Positions 50,335-59,292 of a stretch of 64,000 nucleotides of DNA are shown one piece after another (the first letter of the stretch is position 1; each line of letters opens with the position of its first letter). This DNA comes from Bartonella kosoyi (lineage in GTDB: Bacteria > Pseudomonadota > Alphaproteobacteria > Rhizobiales > Rhizobiaceae). Location: positions 1,364,001 through 1,428,000 of the forward strand of contig NZ_CP031843.2 in NCBI RefSeq assembly GCF_003606325.2, in the 5' to 3' direction. The position numbers and the translations under genes are program-made. The notes under the pieces were generated by a model. That model saw only the letters and a program-made list of their open reading frames with translations, had not been told where the DNA came from and searched no databases.

Positions 50335-51523
50335 TAGTTTATTAAAGATTGCTGTGATTGCGGGTGAGGAATCTGGTGATTTTCTTGGGGCTGATTTAAT
50401 TTCTTGTTTATCACAACAAATAGGATGCAATATTCATTTGATAGGGGTTGGGGGGAGGCATTTAGAGGCTTTAGGTTTAAAAAGCTTTTTTGATTCCCAT
50501 GATATTGGTTTAATAGGTTTAAAGGAGGTGTTGAAAAAATTACCGTTGTTGTTGCTCCATATTCGCAATTTATCCAAATTTATCGCACAAGAACAACCTG
50601 ATTGTTTAATTATTATTGATAGTCCTGATTTTACGCATCGTGTTGCAAAAAAGGTACGCGCTTTAGCGCCTTCTATTCCGATCATTAAATATATCGCACC
50701 AACTGTTTGGGCATGGAGGCCAGAGCGTGCAAAAGCTATGCGGGAATTTGTTGATCATGTTTTAGCGGTTTTTCCTTTTGAAGAAAAGGTTATGCAGGAT
50801 TTGGGTGGTCCTGCTACCACCTATGTTGGACATCGTCTTTCGACGTATCCTCCTCTTTTGAAAGTTCAGTCAGAAAAAAGGTGCCAAGTAGAACAAAGAC
50901 ATTTGTATGATCAACAAATATCATCGCCTACATTGGTTATTTTGCCAGGATCACGCAATTCAGAGATTCTTTCTTTAATGCCTATTTTTCGAGAAACGGT
51001 AGAGATTCTTGTACAACGTATTCCTCATTTACAGATTATTTTACCCACTTTACCCCATTTGGTGGATAGAATCCATGACTTTATTCAAGACTGGAAAAGC
51101 AAAGTAGAAATTGTTGTTGGTGAAGATAAAAAATGGCGTGCTTTTGCACAAGCAGATGTTGCTCTTGCTTCCCATGGAACGGTTTCACTTGAGTTAGCTT
51201 TAGTAAAAGTTCCTACGGTTCTTTGCTATAAACTTGATCGTTTTGCTAAATTATTTATTTTTCCTAAAATAACGTTATGGAGTGCTGCTCTTCCGAATAT
51301 TATTGCTGATAAGCCTATTGTTCCAGAATATTTGAATGAATTTATACGTCCTGGCATGTTAGCAAGACAGATAGAACAACTTTTATCTAATCCTTTATTG
51401 CGCCAAGCTCAACTCGATGCTTTTGAGGAGGTCGAGCAGAAAATGAAAACTGAAGTTCCATCGGGAATTGTCGGTGCGCAAAAGATTATCACTCTTTTAA
51501 AAAGTAGGGGCAAAATTGTATAA
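50327..51523 (+). CDS. lpxB: Lipid-A-disaccharide synthase
   Basis: Joins UDP-2,3-diacylglucosamine and lipid X into the lipid A disaccharide; a GT-B type glycosyltransferase at the inner face of the membrane. ATG at 50327 overlaps the lpxI stop and gives 398 residues. Visible: IAVIAGEESGDFLGADLI, IDSPDFTHRVAKKVR, KYIAPTVWAWRPERAKAM, LPGSRNSEI and ASHGTVSLELALVKVPTVLC. Last gene of the envelope operon. Confidence 0.96.
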   Translation: MNNSLLKIAVIAGEESGDFLGADLISCLSQQIGCNIHLIGVGGRHLEALGLKSFFDSHDIGLIGLKEVLKKLPLLLLHIRNLSKFIAQEQPDCLIIIDSPDFTHRVAKKVRALAPSIPIIKYIAPTVWAWRPERAKAMREFVDHVLAVFPFEEKVMQDLGGPATTYVGHRLSTYPPLLKVQSEKRCQVEQRHLYDQQISSPTLVILPGSRNSEILSLMPIFRETVEILVQRIPHLQIILPTLPHLVDRIHDFIQDWKSKVEIVVGEDKKWRAFAQADVALASHGTVSLELALVKVPTVLCYKLDRFAKLFIFPKITLWSAALPNIIADKPIVPEYLNEFIRPGMLARQIEQLLSNPLLRQAQLDAFEEVEQKMKTEVPSGIVGAQKIITLLKSRGKIV

Positions 51524-51543
51524 ATAAAACAATATTTTGATGA

Positions 51544-52317
51544 CTAATGCTTAATTTTAGCAAGAAAATCACGGGCACGCTGACTTTTAGGGTTGGTAAA
51601 GAATTTGTCAGAGGCTGTGTCTTCAACAATTTTTCCATTTTCTAGAAAGAGTATTCTTTCTGATACTTTTCTTGCGAAGCCCATTTCATGGGTAACACAA
51701 AGCATTGTAATTCCAGTATCGGCCAATTGAGCGATCACTTCCAAAACTTCTCCCACACTTTCTGGATCAAGAGCTGAAGTGGGTTCATCAAAAAGCATGA
51801 CTTCAGGTTCCATACAAAGTGCACGAGCAATCGCGACACGCTGTTGTTGTCCACCAGAAAGTTGTAAAGGATATTTTTCACAGTATTTTTCAATACCGAC
51901 ATGCGTTAAGTAACGAGTTGCCCTTTCTTTTGCTTGTTGTTTGGAAAGTCCTTGAACTGTCATAGGGGCTAAAATACAGTTTTGTATAACGCTCATGTGG
52001 GGAAATAAATTAAAGTTCTGAAAAACCATTCCTATCTTTCGCAGGACATTTTTTTGCTGTTGTATAGGAGCGGTATGGATATCAACGTTATGAATATAAA
52101 TTGAACCTTTTTCTGCTTGTTCTAATTGGTTAATACAACGAATTAGCGTTGATTTTCCTGATCCGGATGGTCCACAAATAACGATATGTTCACCAGCTTG
52201 AACATCAAAGTTGATATCGTGTAAGACCTGAAAGTTTCCATACCATTTATTGAGGTTTTGAATGGAAATTACAGAGTTTTTACTGGAAGAGATTGATTGA
52301 TTATTTTTTAAATTCAT
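51544..52317 (-). CDS. Amino acid ABC transporter, ATP-binding protein
   Basis: Energises uptake of polar amino acids. 257 residues: Walker [10 protein letters not shown] (about residue 50), Q-loop FQNFNLFPH, signature [15 protein letters not shown], Walker [15 protein letters not shown] and the switch histidine in [11 protein letters not shown]. Closest family pattern is HisP/GlnQ/ArtP. Last gene of a minus-strand set with two permeases and two binding proteins. Confidence 0.94.
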   Translation of the reverse strand: MNLKNNQSISSSKNSVISIQNLNKWYGNFQVLHDINFDVQAGEHIVICGPSGSGKSTLIRCINQLEQAEKGSIYIHNVDIHTAPIQQQKNVLRKIGMVFQNFNLFPHMSVIQNCILAPMTVQGLSKQQAKERATRYLTHVGIEKYCEKYPLQLSGGQQQRVAIARALCMEPEVMLFDEPTSALDPESVGEVLEVIAQLADTGITMLCVTHEMGFARKVSERILFLENGKIVEDTASDKFFTNPKSQRARDFLAKIKH

Positions 52318-52397
52318 CTTGTTTTATTCTTTCATTGATGAATAAATTGATTAATGCACCATTTTGATTTGGTAAAGTTTTTTATGATCATTTTATT

Positions 52398-53105
52398 TTA
52401 CCGTAAATATCGCGTGAGATGATGTTCGATAAAAACAATAAAACGATGAATGAGTTCAACAATAAAAAGATAGATAAGTGCGGCCCAAACGTAAACTTGG
52501 AAGTCAAATGTACGTGAATAAGTGAGTTTAGCAATTCCCATTAAATCATAAACAGTAACAAGTGAGGCAATGGCACTTGATTTAATCATTAAAATCAACT
52601 CATTTCCTAAGGGACGTAATGCGACAATCATTGCTTGTGGAAGAATAACTCTAAAAAATGTGACAGAATTACTCAGACCTAAAGCTTTTGACGCTTCACG
52701 TTGTCCAGTGGTTACGGATAGAAAACTTCCTTTAAAGATTTCAGATTGATAGGCAGCAGAATTGAGTGTGAAAATAAAAAGGCAACAATACCACGCGTTT
52801 TGAAAAAACCACCATAGACCAACCTGTTGCCAAAAATTGTTCATTGAACCAAGTCCATAATAAAAAAGGAAGAGTTGGGCTAATAAAGGAGAGCCGCGAA
52901 AAAAATAGACATAAGCATTTGCAAAATATTGTAAAAACGTATTTTTTGATAAACGTGCAAAAGCGATAAGCATTCCAAGGAAAAAACCAAGAGAACAAGA
53001 GATAGAAACAAGCTCGACAGTAACAATAAAGCCATCAATAAATTTTGGCCCATAACGGCTTAAAAGATCAGGGTTAAAAAGGAAATAAAGCCATTCAGGA
53101 ATCAT
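52398..53105 (-). CDS. Amino acid ABC transporter permease (HisM/ArtM-like)
   Basis: Inner-membrane permease of 235 residues with about five helices. N-terminal GFIVTVELVSISCSLGFFLG and the EAA loop REASKALGLSNSVTFFRVIL followed by PQAMIVALRPLGNELI, which contacts the ATPase. Its start overlaps the end of the upstream permease by four bases, so they are translationally coupled. Confidence 0.92.
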   Translation of the reverse strand: MIPEWLYFLFNPDLLSRYGPKFIDGFIVTVELVSISCSLGFFLGMLIAFARLSKNTFLQYFANAYVYFFRGSPLLAQLFLFYYGLGSMNNFWQQVGLWWFFQNAWYCCLFIFTLNSAAYQSEIFKGSFLSVTTGQREASKALGLSNSVTFFRVILPQAMIVALRPLGNELILMIKSSAIASLVTVYDLMGIAKLTYSRTFDFQVYVWAALIYLFIVELIHRFIVFIEHHLTRYLR

Positions 53106-53869
53106 TGACTTGGTACCTTTTTATAGCCTCTTTGAGTGTATGTTTCCAAATGGCGTAAGATTGCGCCAAAAAGCGCTGAAAATAATAAATAGAGTAAACA
53201 GGCCACAAGATAAAATAGCATGGGTTTATTGGTCGCAGCGACAGCTAAATTCGTTTGTCGCATGAGATCAACAAGTGCGATGGTTGAAACGAGGGATGTA
53301 TCTTTCAGTAAAGTAAGCCAATTATTAGAAAGTCCTGGCAAGGCATTTCGGATGAGCTGAGGGAAGACAATACGAAAGAATGTGGTTGAACGTGAAAGCC
53401 CTAAAGCTTTAGCAGCCTCATATTGCCCTTTATCAAAAATGTTGAATGCTCCAAGCCAAACTTCACAAGAGAAAGCGGCAAGAACCATACTTAGTGCAAG
53501 AACACCAGCAACAAAAGCATTGATACTAAACATGACTTCAAGATTAAAATAGTCAAAGACATTTTGAATAAGACTTTGTAATCCGTAGTACACTAAAAAC
53601 AAGGTTAAAAGCTCTGGAAGCCCACGAAACACCGTTGAAAAGAGACGTGCTATAGTTTTCGCCATCTTAATATCGGATCGAATCATGACTGCATTTAGAA
53701 GTCCTAGAGGAAGTCCTAGAAGTCCACAACATAACGCCAATGACAATGTCATTCCTGCACTAGAAAGTATAACCGCTCCCCATCCACCATTGCTAAACGA
53801 TAGCAATGCTAAATTTTCAATCATTCTTGTATTCCTCATGAAAGAGTTAGATAACGTTTTAGAAATCAA
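53102..53869 (-). CDS. Amino acid ABC transporter permease (HisQ/ArtQ-like)
   Basis: Partner permease of 255 residues. GGWGAVILSSAGMTLSLALC at the start, then FRGLPELLTLFLVYYG, and the EAA loop YEAAKALGLSRSTTFFRIVF. It probably forms a heterodimer with the following permease. Substrate likely a basic or polar amino acid by family; not provable here. Confidence 0.92.
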   Translation of the reverse strand: MISKTLSNSFMRNTRMIENLALLSFSNGGWGAVILSSAGMTLSLALCCGLLGLPLGLLNAVMIRSDIKMAKTIARLFSTVFRGLPELLTLFLVYYGLQSLIQNVFDYFNLEVMFSINAFVAGVLALSMVLAAFSCEVWLGAFNIFDKGQYEAAKALGLSRSTTFFRIVFPQLIRNALPGLSNNWLTLLKDTSLVSTIALVDLMRQTNLAVAATNKPMLFYLVACLLYLLFSALFGAILRHLETYTQRGYKKVPSQ

Positions 53870-53901
53870 CAGTGAGTTTCATCTAAATATCATAGTGAGC
53901 T

Positions 53902-54654
53902 TTAATAAACATCGCTTGTAAAATATTTTCTCATAATTTTTTCATAAGTTCCATCCAAACGGATTTCTTTTATTGCTTCATTGAACTTATTTTTAAGATC
54001 ATTATTGTTTTGACGCAGCGCAATTGCAACAGGAAATTTTGTTTCTTCCAGAGTTCCTAGGAGGAGACAGCAATTTTTTCCTTCATTTTTAAGCCAATTT
54101 AATGCTTGTAATTTATCAACAATAATCACATCAAGTCGATGATTTAAAAGATCACGATTCACTTCTATTGTAGAAGGATAGAGTTTGATGTTTACCTCTT
54201 CAGAGGCATAATGATCTTCTGCATAAACAGCTTGTGTTGTATTTGATTGTACACCAAGATTTTTGCCTTTAAAGCTTTGTGACGAGACTTCTTTAATTCC
54301 CGAATCTTTGGTAACAATGACAGCCAGTGCTGTATCGTAGTAAGGATCTGTAAAGTCAATTTTTTGTAAACGCTCTTGTGTATGAGAAAGGGAAGCAACA
54401 ATAGCATCATATTTTTTTGCAATAAGTCCGGGGATCATCCCCTCGAAATCTTGCGTGACAATTGTGCACTCAATATTCATTTTTTTACAAAGAGCATAAG
54501 ATATATCAATATCAAATCCTTTAAGCTCATTATTTGAGTCAATATAACTAAAGGGAGGATAAGTACCTTCACTGGCGATTTTTAATGTTTTTGCATCAGC
54601 CAATGGGGTGAATAGCGCGGCGCTTATTATAAGAGCTCCTGCTAGTAGTTTCAT
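53902..54654 (-). CDS. Amino acid ABC transporter substrate-binding protein, copy 1
   Basis: Periplasmic binding protein (solute-binding family 3) of 250 residues. Signal peptide LLAGALIISAALFTPLADA. Core: LKIASEGTYPPFSYIDSNNE, LKGFDIDISYALCKKMNIEC, DFEGMIPGLIAKKYDAIVAS and KIDFTDPYYDTALAVIV. Directly upstream (in transcription) of the two permeases and ATPase, so it is the original operon member. It is close to identical over most of its length with copy 2. Confidence 0.93.
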   Translation of the reverse strand: MKLLAGALIISAALFTPLADAKTLKIASEGTYPPFSYIDSNNELKGFDIDISYALCKKMNIECTIVTQDFEGMIPGLIAKKYDAIVASLSHTQERLQKIDFTDPYYDTALAVIVTKDSGIKEVSSQSFKGKNLGVQSNTTQAVYAEDHYASEEVNIKLYPSTIEVNRDLLNHRLDVIIVDKLQALNWLKNEGKNCCLLLGTLEETKFPVAIALRQNNNDLKNKFNEAIKEIRLDGTYEKIMRKYFTSDVY

Positions 54655-54700
54655 GACATTCTCCTATTGGATAAGCGGGCAAATATGAAATCGTCACGTT

Positions 54701-54729
54701 TTTATAATCTGTAAGCTTTTCTGGAGCAA
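54701..54729 (-). promoter_or_regulatory. Promoter of binding-protein copy 1
   Basis: On the minus strand, TTGCTC, 17 bases, then TATAAA, about 47 bases before the ATG. The same boxes with the same spacing recur before copy 2, which supports the call. Confidence 0.55.
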
Positions 54730-55115
54730 TGCAAAAATTTATCGGTATTTATTTTAGATTATGATACTAGACATTATTATCAAAAAATTATCTTTTTTAT
54801 TGATTGAAAGAAGAATAAATATCTTACTCTGTACAAGACTTAATTTTTATGAAATGCTAAGTTTACATCATTTCATAAGTAAAAACTGAGAGATTTTCTT
54901 TAAAAACAAGGCTATTCAATTTAAATATAAAATTAGATGTAGATAAGATAAAAATACAACCTCATGGTTGTTATTGGATTTCATAAACATTCAACTATCG
55001 AGGAAAAATTAATTCTTTTGATAGATGTAAATTCTTCTTATGAAAATGCTAAATTTCCACCTATTTTTTCATGCCCAACAAAAAGTTAAAAGACATTTCT
55101 TCAAAAGATTCAAAT
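54730..55115. other. Spacer between the two binding-protein copies
   Basis: About 390 bases of AT-rich sequence with no ORF. It lies between the copy 1 promoter and the 3' end of copy 2; nothing else is recognisable. Confidence 0.5.
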
Positions 55116-55868
55116 CTAATTGATATCGAATGTAAAATATTTTCTCATTATTTTCTCATAAGTTCCATCCAAACGGATTTCTTTTATTGCTTCATTGAAC
55201 TTATTTTTAAGATCATTATTGTTTTGACGCAGTGCAATTGAAACAGGAAATTTTGTTTCTTCCAAAGTTCCTAGAAGCTTACAGCAATCTTTTCCTTCAT
55301 TCTCAAGCCAATTTAATGCCTTTACTTTATCAAAGATGATAATATCAAGCCGATGGCTTAAAAGATCACGATGAACTTCTATTGCTGTAGGATAAAGTTT
55401 GATATTCACGCCTTCAGAGGCGTAATGATCCTCTGCATAGGCAGCTTGTGTTGTATTCGATTGTACACCAAGATTTTTACCTCTAAAGGCTTGTGTTGAG
55501 ATTTCTGTAATCCCCGAATTTTTGGTAACAATGATAGCCAATACTGTGTTGTAGTAAGGATCTGTAAAATCAATTTTTTGTAAGCGCTCTTTTGTAGGAG
55601 AAAGGGAAGAAACAATCGCATCATATTTTTTGGCTAGAAGGCCGGGAATCATCCCCTCGAAGTCTTGCGTGACAATTGTACATTCAATATTCATTTTTTC
55701 ACAAAGGGCATAAGATATATCAATATCAAACCCTTTAAGCTCATTATTTGAGTCAATATAACTAAACGGGGGATAAGAAGCATCACTTGCAATTTTAAGT
55801 GTTTGAGAATTTGCCGATAGAGTAAAGAGTGTTGCGCTTATTATAAGAGCTTTTCCTAATAATTTCAT
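55116..55868 (-). CDS. Amino acid ABC transporter substrate-binding protein, copy 2
   Basis: 250 residues, paralogue of copy 1 in tandem. Signal peptide LLGKALIISATLFTLSANS. Differences cluster in exposed and ligand-proximal segments (for example LKIASDASYPPFSYIDSNNE against GT in copy 1, SSLSPTKERLQK against SSLSHTQERLQK-like, and FDKVKALNWLENEGKDCCKL). The upstream region including the promoter was duplicated too. It may widen or change ligand choice for the same permease, or raise binding-protein dose. Confidence 0.92.
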   Translation of the reverse strand: MKLLGKALIISATLFTLSANSQTLKIASDASYPPFSYIDSNNELKGFDIDISYALCEKMNIECTIVTQDFEGMIPGLLAKKYDAIVSSLSPTKERLQKIDFTDPYYNTVLAIIVTKNSGITEISTQAFRGKNLGVQSNTTQAAYAEDHYASEGVNIKLYPTAIEVHRDLLSHRLDIIIFDKVKALNWLENEGKDCCKLLGTLEETKFPVSIALRQNNNDLKNKFNEAIKEIRLDGTYEKIMRKYFTFDIN

Positions 55869-55916
55869 TATGTTCTCCTATTCAATAAGCTGACAAATAT
55901 AAAACTATAAGGCATT

Positions 55917-55945
55917 TTTATAATCTGTAAGCTCTTTAGGAGCAA
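55917..55945 (-). promoter_or_regulatory. Promoter of binding-protein copy 2
   Basis: Minus-strand TTGCTC, 17 bases, TATAAA, matching the arrangement before copy 1. About 48 bases upstream of the ATG. Confidence 0.55.
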
Positions 55946-56150
55946 TGTAAAAATTTATCTGTCTCCATTTTGCTATCATTACGCTAAATTACAGTCAAAA
56001 AAATGAGTTATTGATATCAAGTATGACGGGAAAAATACAGGAAAGAAGGAAAGTTCTTGTTAATGATGGAATGAATAATAATAGTTTCATTTAAAATTAA
56101 TTAACTATCTTTGTAAAAAATTTTAAAGGATATTTTTAATCATTTACAAT

Positions 56151-56174
56151 AAAGCTTCAGTAAACTGAAGCTTT
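56151..56174 (-). terminator. Hairpin downstream of gltA
   Basis: AAAGCTTCAG pairs with CTGAAGCTTT around a four-base loop. On the minus strand it follows the gltA stop by 15 bases and is followed by ATTG, so the T-run is weak; the stem itself is perfect. Confidence 0.6.
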
Positions 56175-56189
56175 ATTGATTTCTTTTCT

Positions 56190-57485
56190 TTAATTAACAC
56201 GCTTATCTATAGGAACATAGTCACGCGTAGCATAGCCTGTATAGAGTTGTCGAGGACGACCAATTTTTTGTGCAGGATCTTCAATCATTTCTTTCCACTG
56301 TGCCACCCACCCGACACTGCGCGCTAATGCAAAAAGAACAGTAAACATTTCAGTTGGAAAGCCTAGAGCTTTTAACGTAATACCGGAATAGAAATCAACA
56401 TTGGGATAAAGCTTTTTCTCAATAAAATATTCATCATTTAGCGCAATTTTTTCAAGTTCTATCGCAATATCAAGAAGTGGATCATCTTGAATGTTGAGCT
56501 CTTTTAAAACCTCATGACAGGTTTTTTGCAAGATTTTTGCACGTGGATCATAATTTTTATAGACACGGTGACCAAAGCCCATAAGGCGGAAAGGATCATT
56601 TTTATCTTTTGCACGTGCAATAAATTCCGGAATTCTTTTAATAGAACCTATTTCTTGTAGCATTTTTAGACATGCTTCATTGGCACCACCATGTGCGGGT
56701 CCCCAAAGGCATGCAACACCTGCTGCAATACAGGCAAACGGATTAGCCCCTGATGATCCAGCAAGACGTACCGTAGATGTAGAAGCATTTTGCTCATGAT
56801 CAGCATGAAGGATAAAGATTTGATCCATTGCCCGAGAAAGCACAGGGTTTATTTTATATTCTTCACAAGGAACAGCAAAACACATACGGAGGAAATTTGC
56901 AGCATAACTAAGATCATTGCGTGGATAAACAAATGCTTGTCCAATACTATATTTATAGGCCATAGCAGCAAGTGTTGGTACTTTTGAAATAAGACGAACA
57001 GAAGCAATCATTCTTTGGTGAGGATCTGTAATATCAATAGAGTCGTGATAGAAGGCAGACATAGCGCCAAGGCAGGAAACCATGACAGCCATAGGATGAG
57101 AGTCACGGCGGAAACCGTGGAAGAAGCGTGCAAACTGTTCGTGGACCATGGTATGTTGCATAATACATCGATCAAAGTCGTTTTTTTCTTGCTGTGTTGG
57201 GAGTTCTCCATAAAGGAGAAGATAACAACTTTCGAGAAAGTCACCTTTTTCAGCTAATTGATCGATAGGATAACCACGATAAAGCAGTATGCCTTTATCG
57301 CCATCAATATAAGTAATTTTTGATTCACAAGAAGCTGTTGAAGTAAAACCAGGATCATAAGTAAAAATATCGGTTTTTTTGTAGAGAGAAGAAATTTCAA
57401 TGACCTCAGGTCCACTGGTGCCTTTACGCAAGGGGAGCTCTACTTTTTTATCATTCACAATAATATGTGCGTTATTCTCAGACAT
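56190..57485 (-). CDS. gltA: Citrate synthase
   Basis: Condenses oxaloacetate and acetyl-CoA at the entry of the TCA cycle; also a common Bartonella typing locus. 431 residues, type II hexameric form. The catalytic trio aligns with E. coli H264, H305 and D362: H265 in [10 protein letters not shown]306 in GFGHRVYK and D364 in YPNVDFYSG. Other marks: [17 protein letters not shown] and [27 protein letters not shown] precedes the ATG. Monocistronic by its gaps on both sides. Confidence 0.97.
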   Translation of the reverse strand: MSENNAHIIVNDKKVELPLRKGTSGPEVIEISSLYKKTDIFTYDPGFTSTASCESKITYIDGDKGILLYRGYPIDQLAEKGDFLESCYLLLYGELPTQQEKNDFDRCIMQHTMVHEQFARFFHGFRRDSHPMAVMVSCLGAMSAFYHDSIDITDPHQRMIASVRLISKVPTLAAMAYKYSIGQAFVYPRNDLSYAANFLRMCFAVPCEEYKINPVLSRAMDQIFILHADHEQNASTSTVRLAGSSGANPFACIAAGVACLWGPAHGGANEACLKMLQEIGSIKRIPEFIARAKDKNDPFRLMGFGHRVYKNYDPRAKILQKTCHEVLKELNIQDDPLLDIAIELEKIALNDEYFIEKKLYPNVDFYSGITLKALGFPTEMFTVLFALARSVGWVAQWKEMIEDPAQKIGRPRQLYTGYATRDYVPIDKRVN

Positions 57486-57749
57486 TCGGTATTCCTTTCA
57501 GATCCTTCTCTTCTAAAAATTAAGACTCTGCTGCATCAGAGTATGAGATATATAATAACTGAAGCTTTTTTTACTTATATTGAGGGTAATTTGCCTCTAA
57601 AAGTGAGGACATGCAATCTAAAAATATTCCCTTATTAATCATTATTACTCAATAAAAACTGTATTTCAATGATATAAGATAAAAAACTCTTTTAGATTAC
57701 GTTGAAATATCTACATAGATATCCATTGATGAGATATATTCAGTACACA

Positions 57750-59180
57750 TTATAAACCTACTGTTGTAATAAGTTGGTCATTGATGCGATAAAGAGATTC
57801 ATCGCGTCCCAATAAAATAAGTACATCCAAGACACCTGGCGATGTTGTGCATCCTGTAAGAGCTGCACGAAGGGGTTGAGCGATAGATCCAAATTTGAGA
57901 TTCTGTGTTTGGATATAAGAGCGAAGCGTTTCATCAAGGGCTTTTGTATCCCAAGAAGGGCAAGCTTTCAGGGCAAGATAAAGATCGTTTAAAATAGTTC
58001 GTCCATTTTTATCTAAGAGCATTTGTGCTTTTTCATTAAGCTGTAATGGTCGTTGCGTAAAAATGAAGGAGGCATTGTCAATCAGTTCGCACAGTGTTTT
58101 TGAACGTTCTTTCAAATGTGGAATTGCTTTTAAAAATTGAACACGGCGTTGTTCATCAAGTCTTTCAATGATTTGTGCTCCCCCATCGGTTTCTGGTAGA
58201 ATATCAAGAGCGGCATCAAAAAGTTCTTGATCATTGCTCATGCGCATATAGTGTCCGTTGATGGAATCGAGCTTTTTGAGATCAAAACGAGCAGCACCTT
58301 TGTTAATATCTTCAATATCAAACCAAGAAATCATATCTTGAAGTGACATGAGTTCGTCATCACCATGACTCCACCCTAAACGGACAAGATAATTGCGCAA
58401 AGCAGCAGGAAGGTATCCCATTGTTCGATAAGCATCAACACCGAGTGCACCATGCCGCTTTGATAATTTTGCACCGTTTTCCCCATGGATAAGAGGAATG
58501 TGGGCCATAACAGGAATATCCCATCCCATCGCTTTAAAGATGATCGTTTGTCGGGCTGCATTGGTTAGATGATCATCACCCCGTATGATATGTGTAACTC
58601 CCATATCATGATCATCAACGACAACAGCGTGCATATAGGTAGGCGAACCATCAGAACGCAAAATAATAAAGTCATCTAAATCTTTATTAGGAAAACGAAC
58701 ATCACCTTGCACACGGTCGTGTACAATGGTTTCTCCATCTTCAGGAGCTTTTATACGAATAACAGGTTTGATACCTTGAGGCGCTTCAGAATGATCACGG
58801 TTACGCCAACGTCCATCATAACGTGGTGGACGTCCTTCTGCACGGGCTTTTTCACGCATTTCAGCTAACTCTTCAGGTGAGGCATAACAATAATAAGCTT
58901 TGCCATTTTCAACCAACTGTTCGGCGATTTGACGGTGACGTTCTGCACGTTCGAATTGCGAAATAGGGGAACCATCATAACTAAGCCCCATCCAGTGCAA
59001 GCCATCTATAATGGCTCTTACCGCTGCTTCTGTTGAGCGTTCTCGATCTGTATCTTCAATACGTAGAAGCATTTTTCCACCGGTATGTTTTGCATAAAGC
59101 CAATTAAAAAGGGCAGTACGAGCGCCACCAATATGAAGGAATCCTGTGGGGGAGGGGGCAAAACGAGTAATAACAGACAC
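57750..59180 (-). CDS. gltX: Glutamyl-tRNA synthetase
   Basis: Class I synthetase charging tRNA-Glu (and tRNA-Gln in organisms that use GatCAB, as here). 476 residues. HIGH-type motif [15 protein letters not shown] (residues 15-29), KMSKS-type motif KLSKRHG (about residue 240), [10 protein letters not shown], and a C-terminal anticodon-binding helical domain. Many alphaproteobacteria have two gltX genes; which copy this is cannot be told. Start ATG at 59180; ends near 57750 with [11 protein letters not shown]. Confidence 0.95.
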   Translation of the reverse strand: MSVITRFAPSPTGFLHIGGARTALFNWLYAKHTGGKMLLRIEDTDRERSTEAAVRAIIDGLHWMGLSYDGSPISQFERAERHRQIAEQLVENGKAYYCYASPEELAEMREKARAEGRPPRYDGRWRNRDHSEAPQGIKPVIRIKAPEDGETIVHDRVQGDVRFPNKDLDDFIILRSDGSPTYMHAVVVDDHDMGVTHIIRGDDHLTNAARQTIIFKAMGWDIPVMAHIPLIHGENGAKLSKRHGALGVDAYRTMGYLPAALRNYLVRLGWSHGDDELMSLQDMISWFDIEDINKGAARFDLKKLDSINGHYMRMSNDQELFDAALDILPETDGGAQIIERLDEQRRVQFLKAIPHLKERSKTLCELIDNASFIFTQRPLQLNEKAQMLLDKNGRTILNDLYLALKACPSWDTKALDETLRSYIQTQNLKFGSIAQPLRAALTGCTTSPGVLDVLILLGRDESLYRINDQLITTVGL

Positions 59181-59292
59181 GAATATTTTCCTTTAAATTG
59201 AGATATTATTTATGGAAACTTATAGAAAGGTTATGTTAGCATAGGTAGCGGGGTGTGCAATAGCCGCATTGCGAGTTAAAGTGGGGGGGCGG

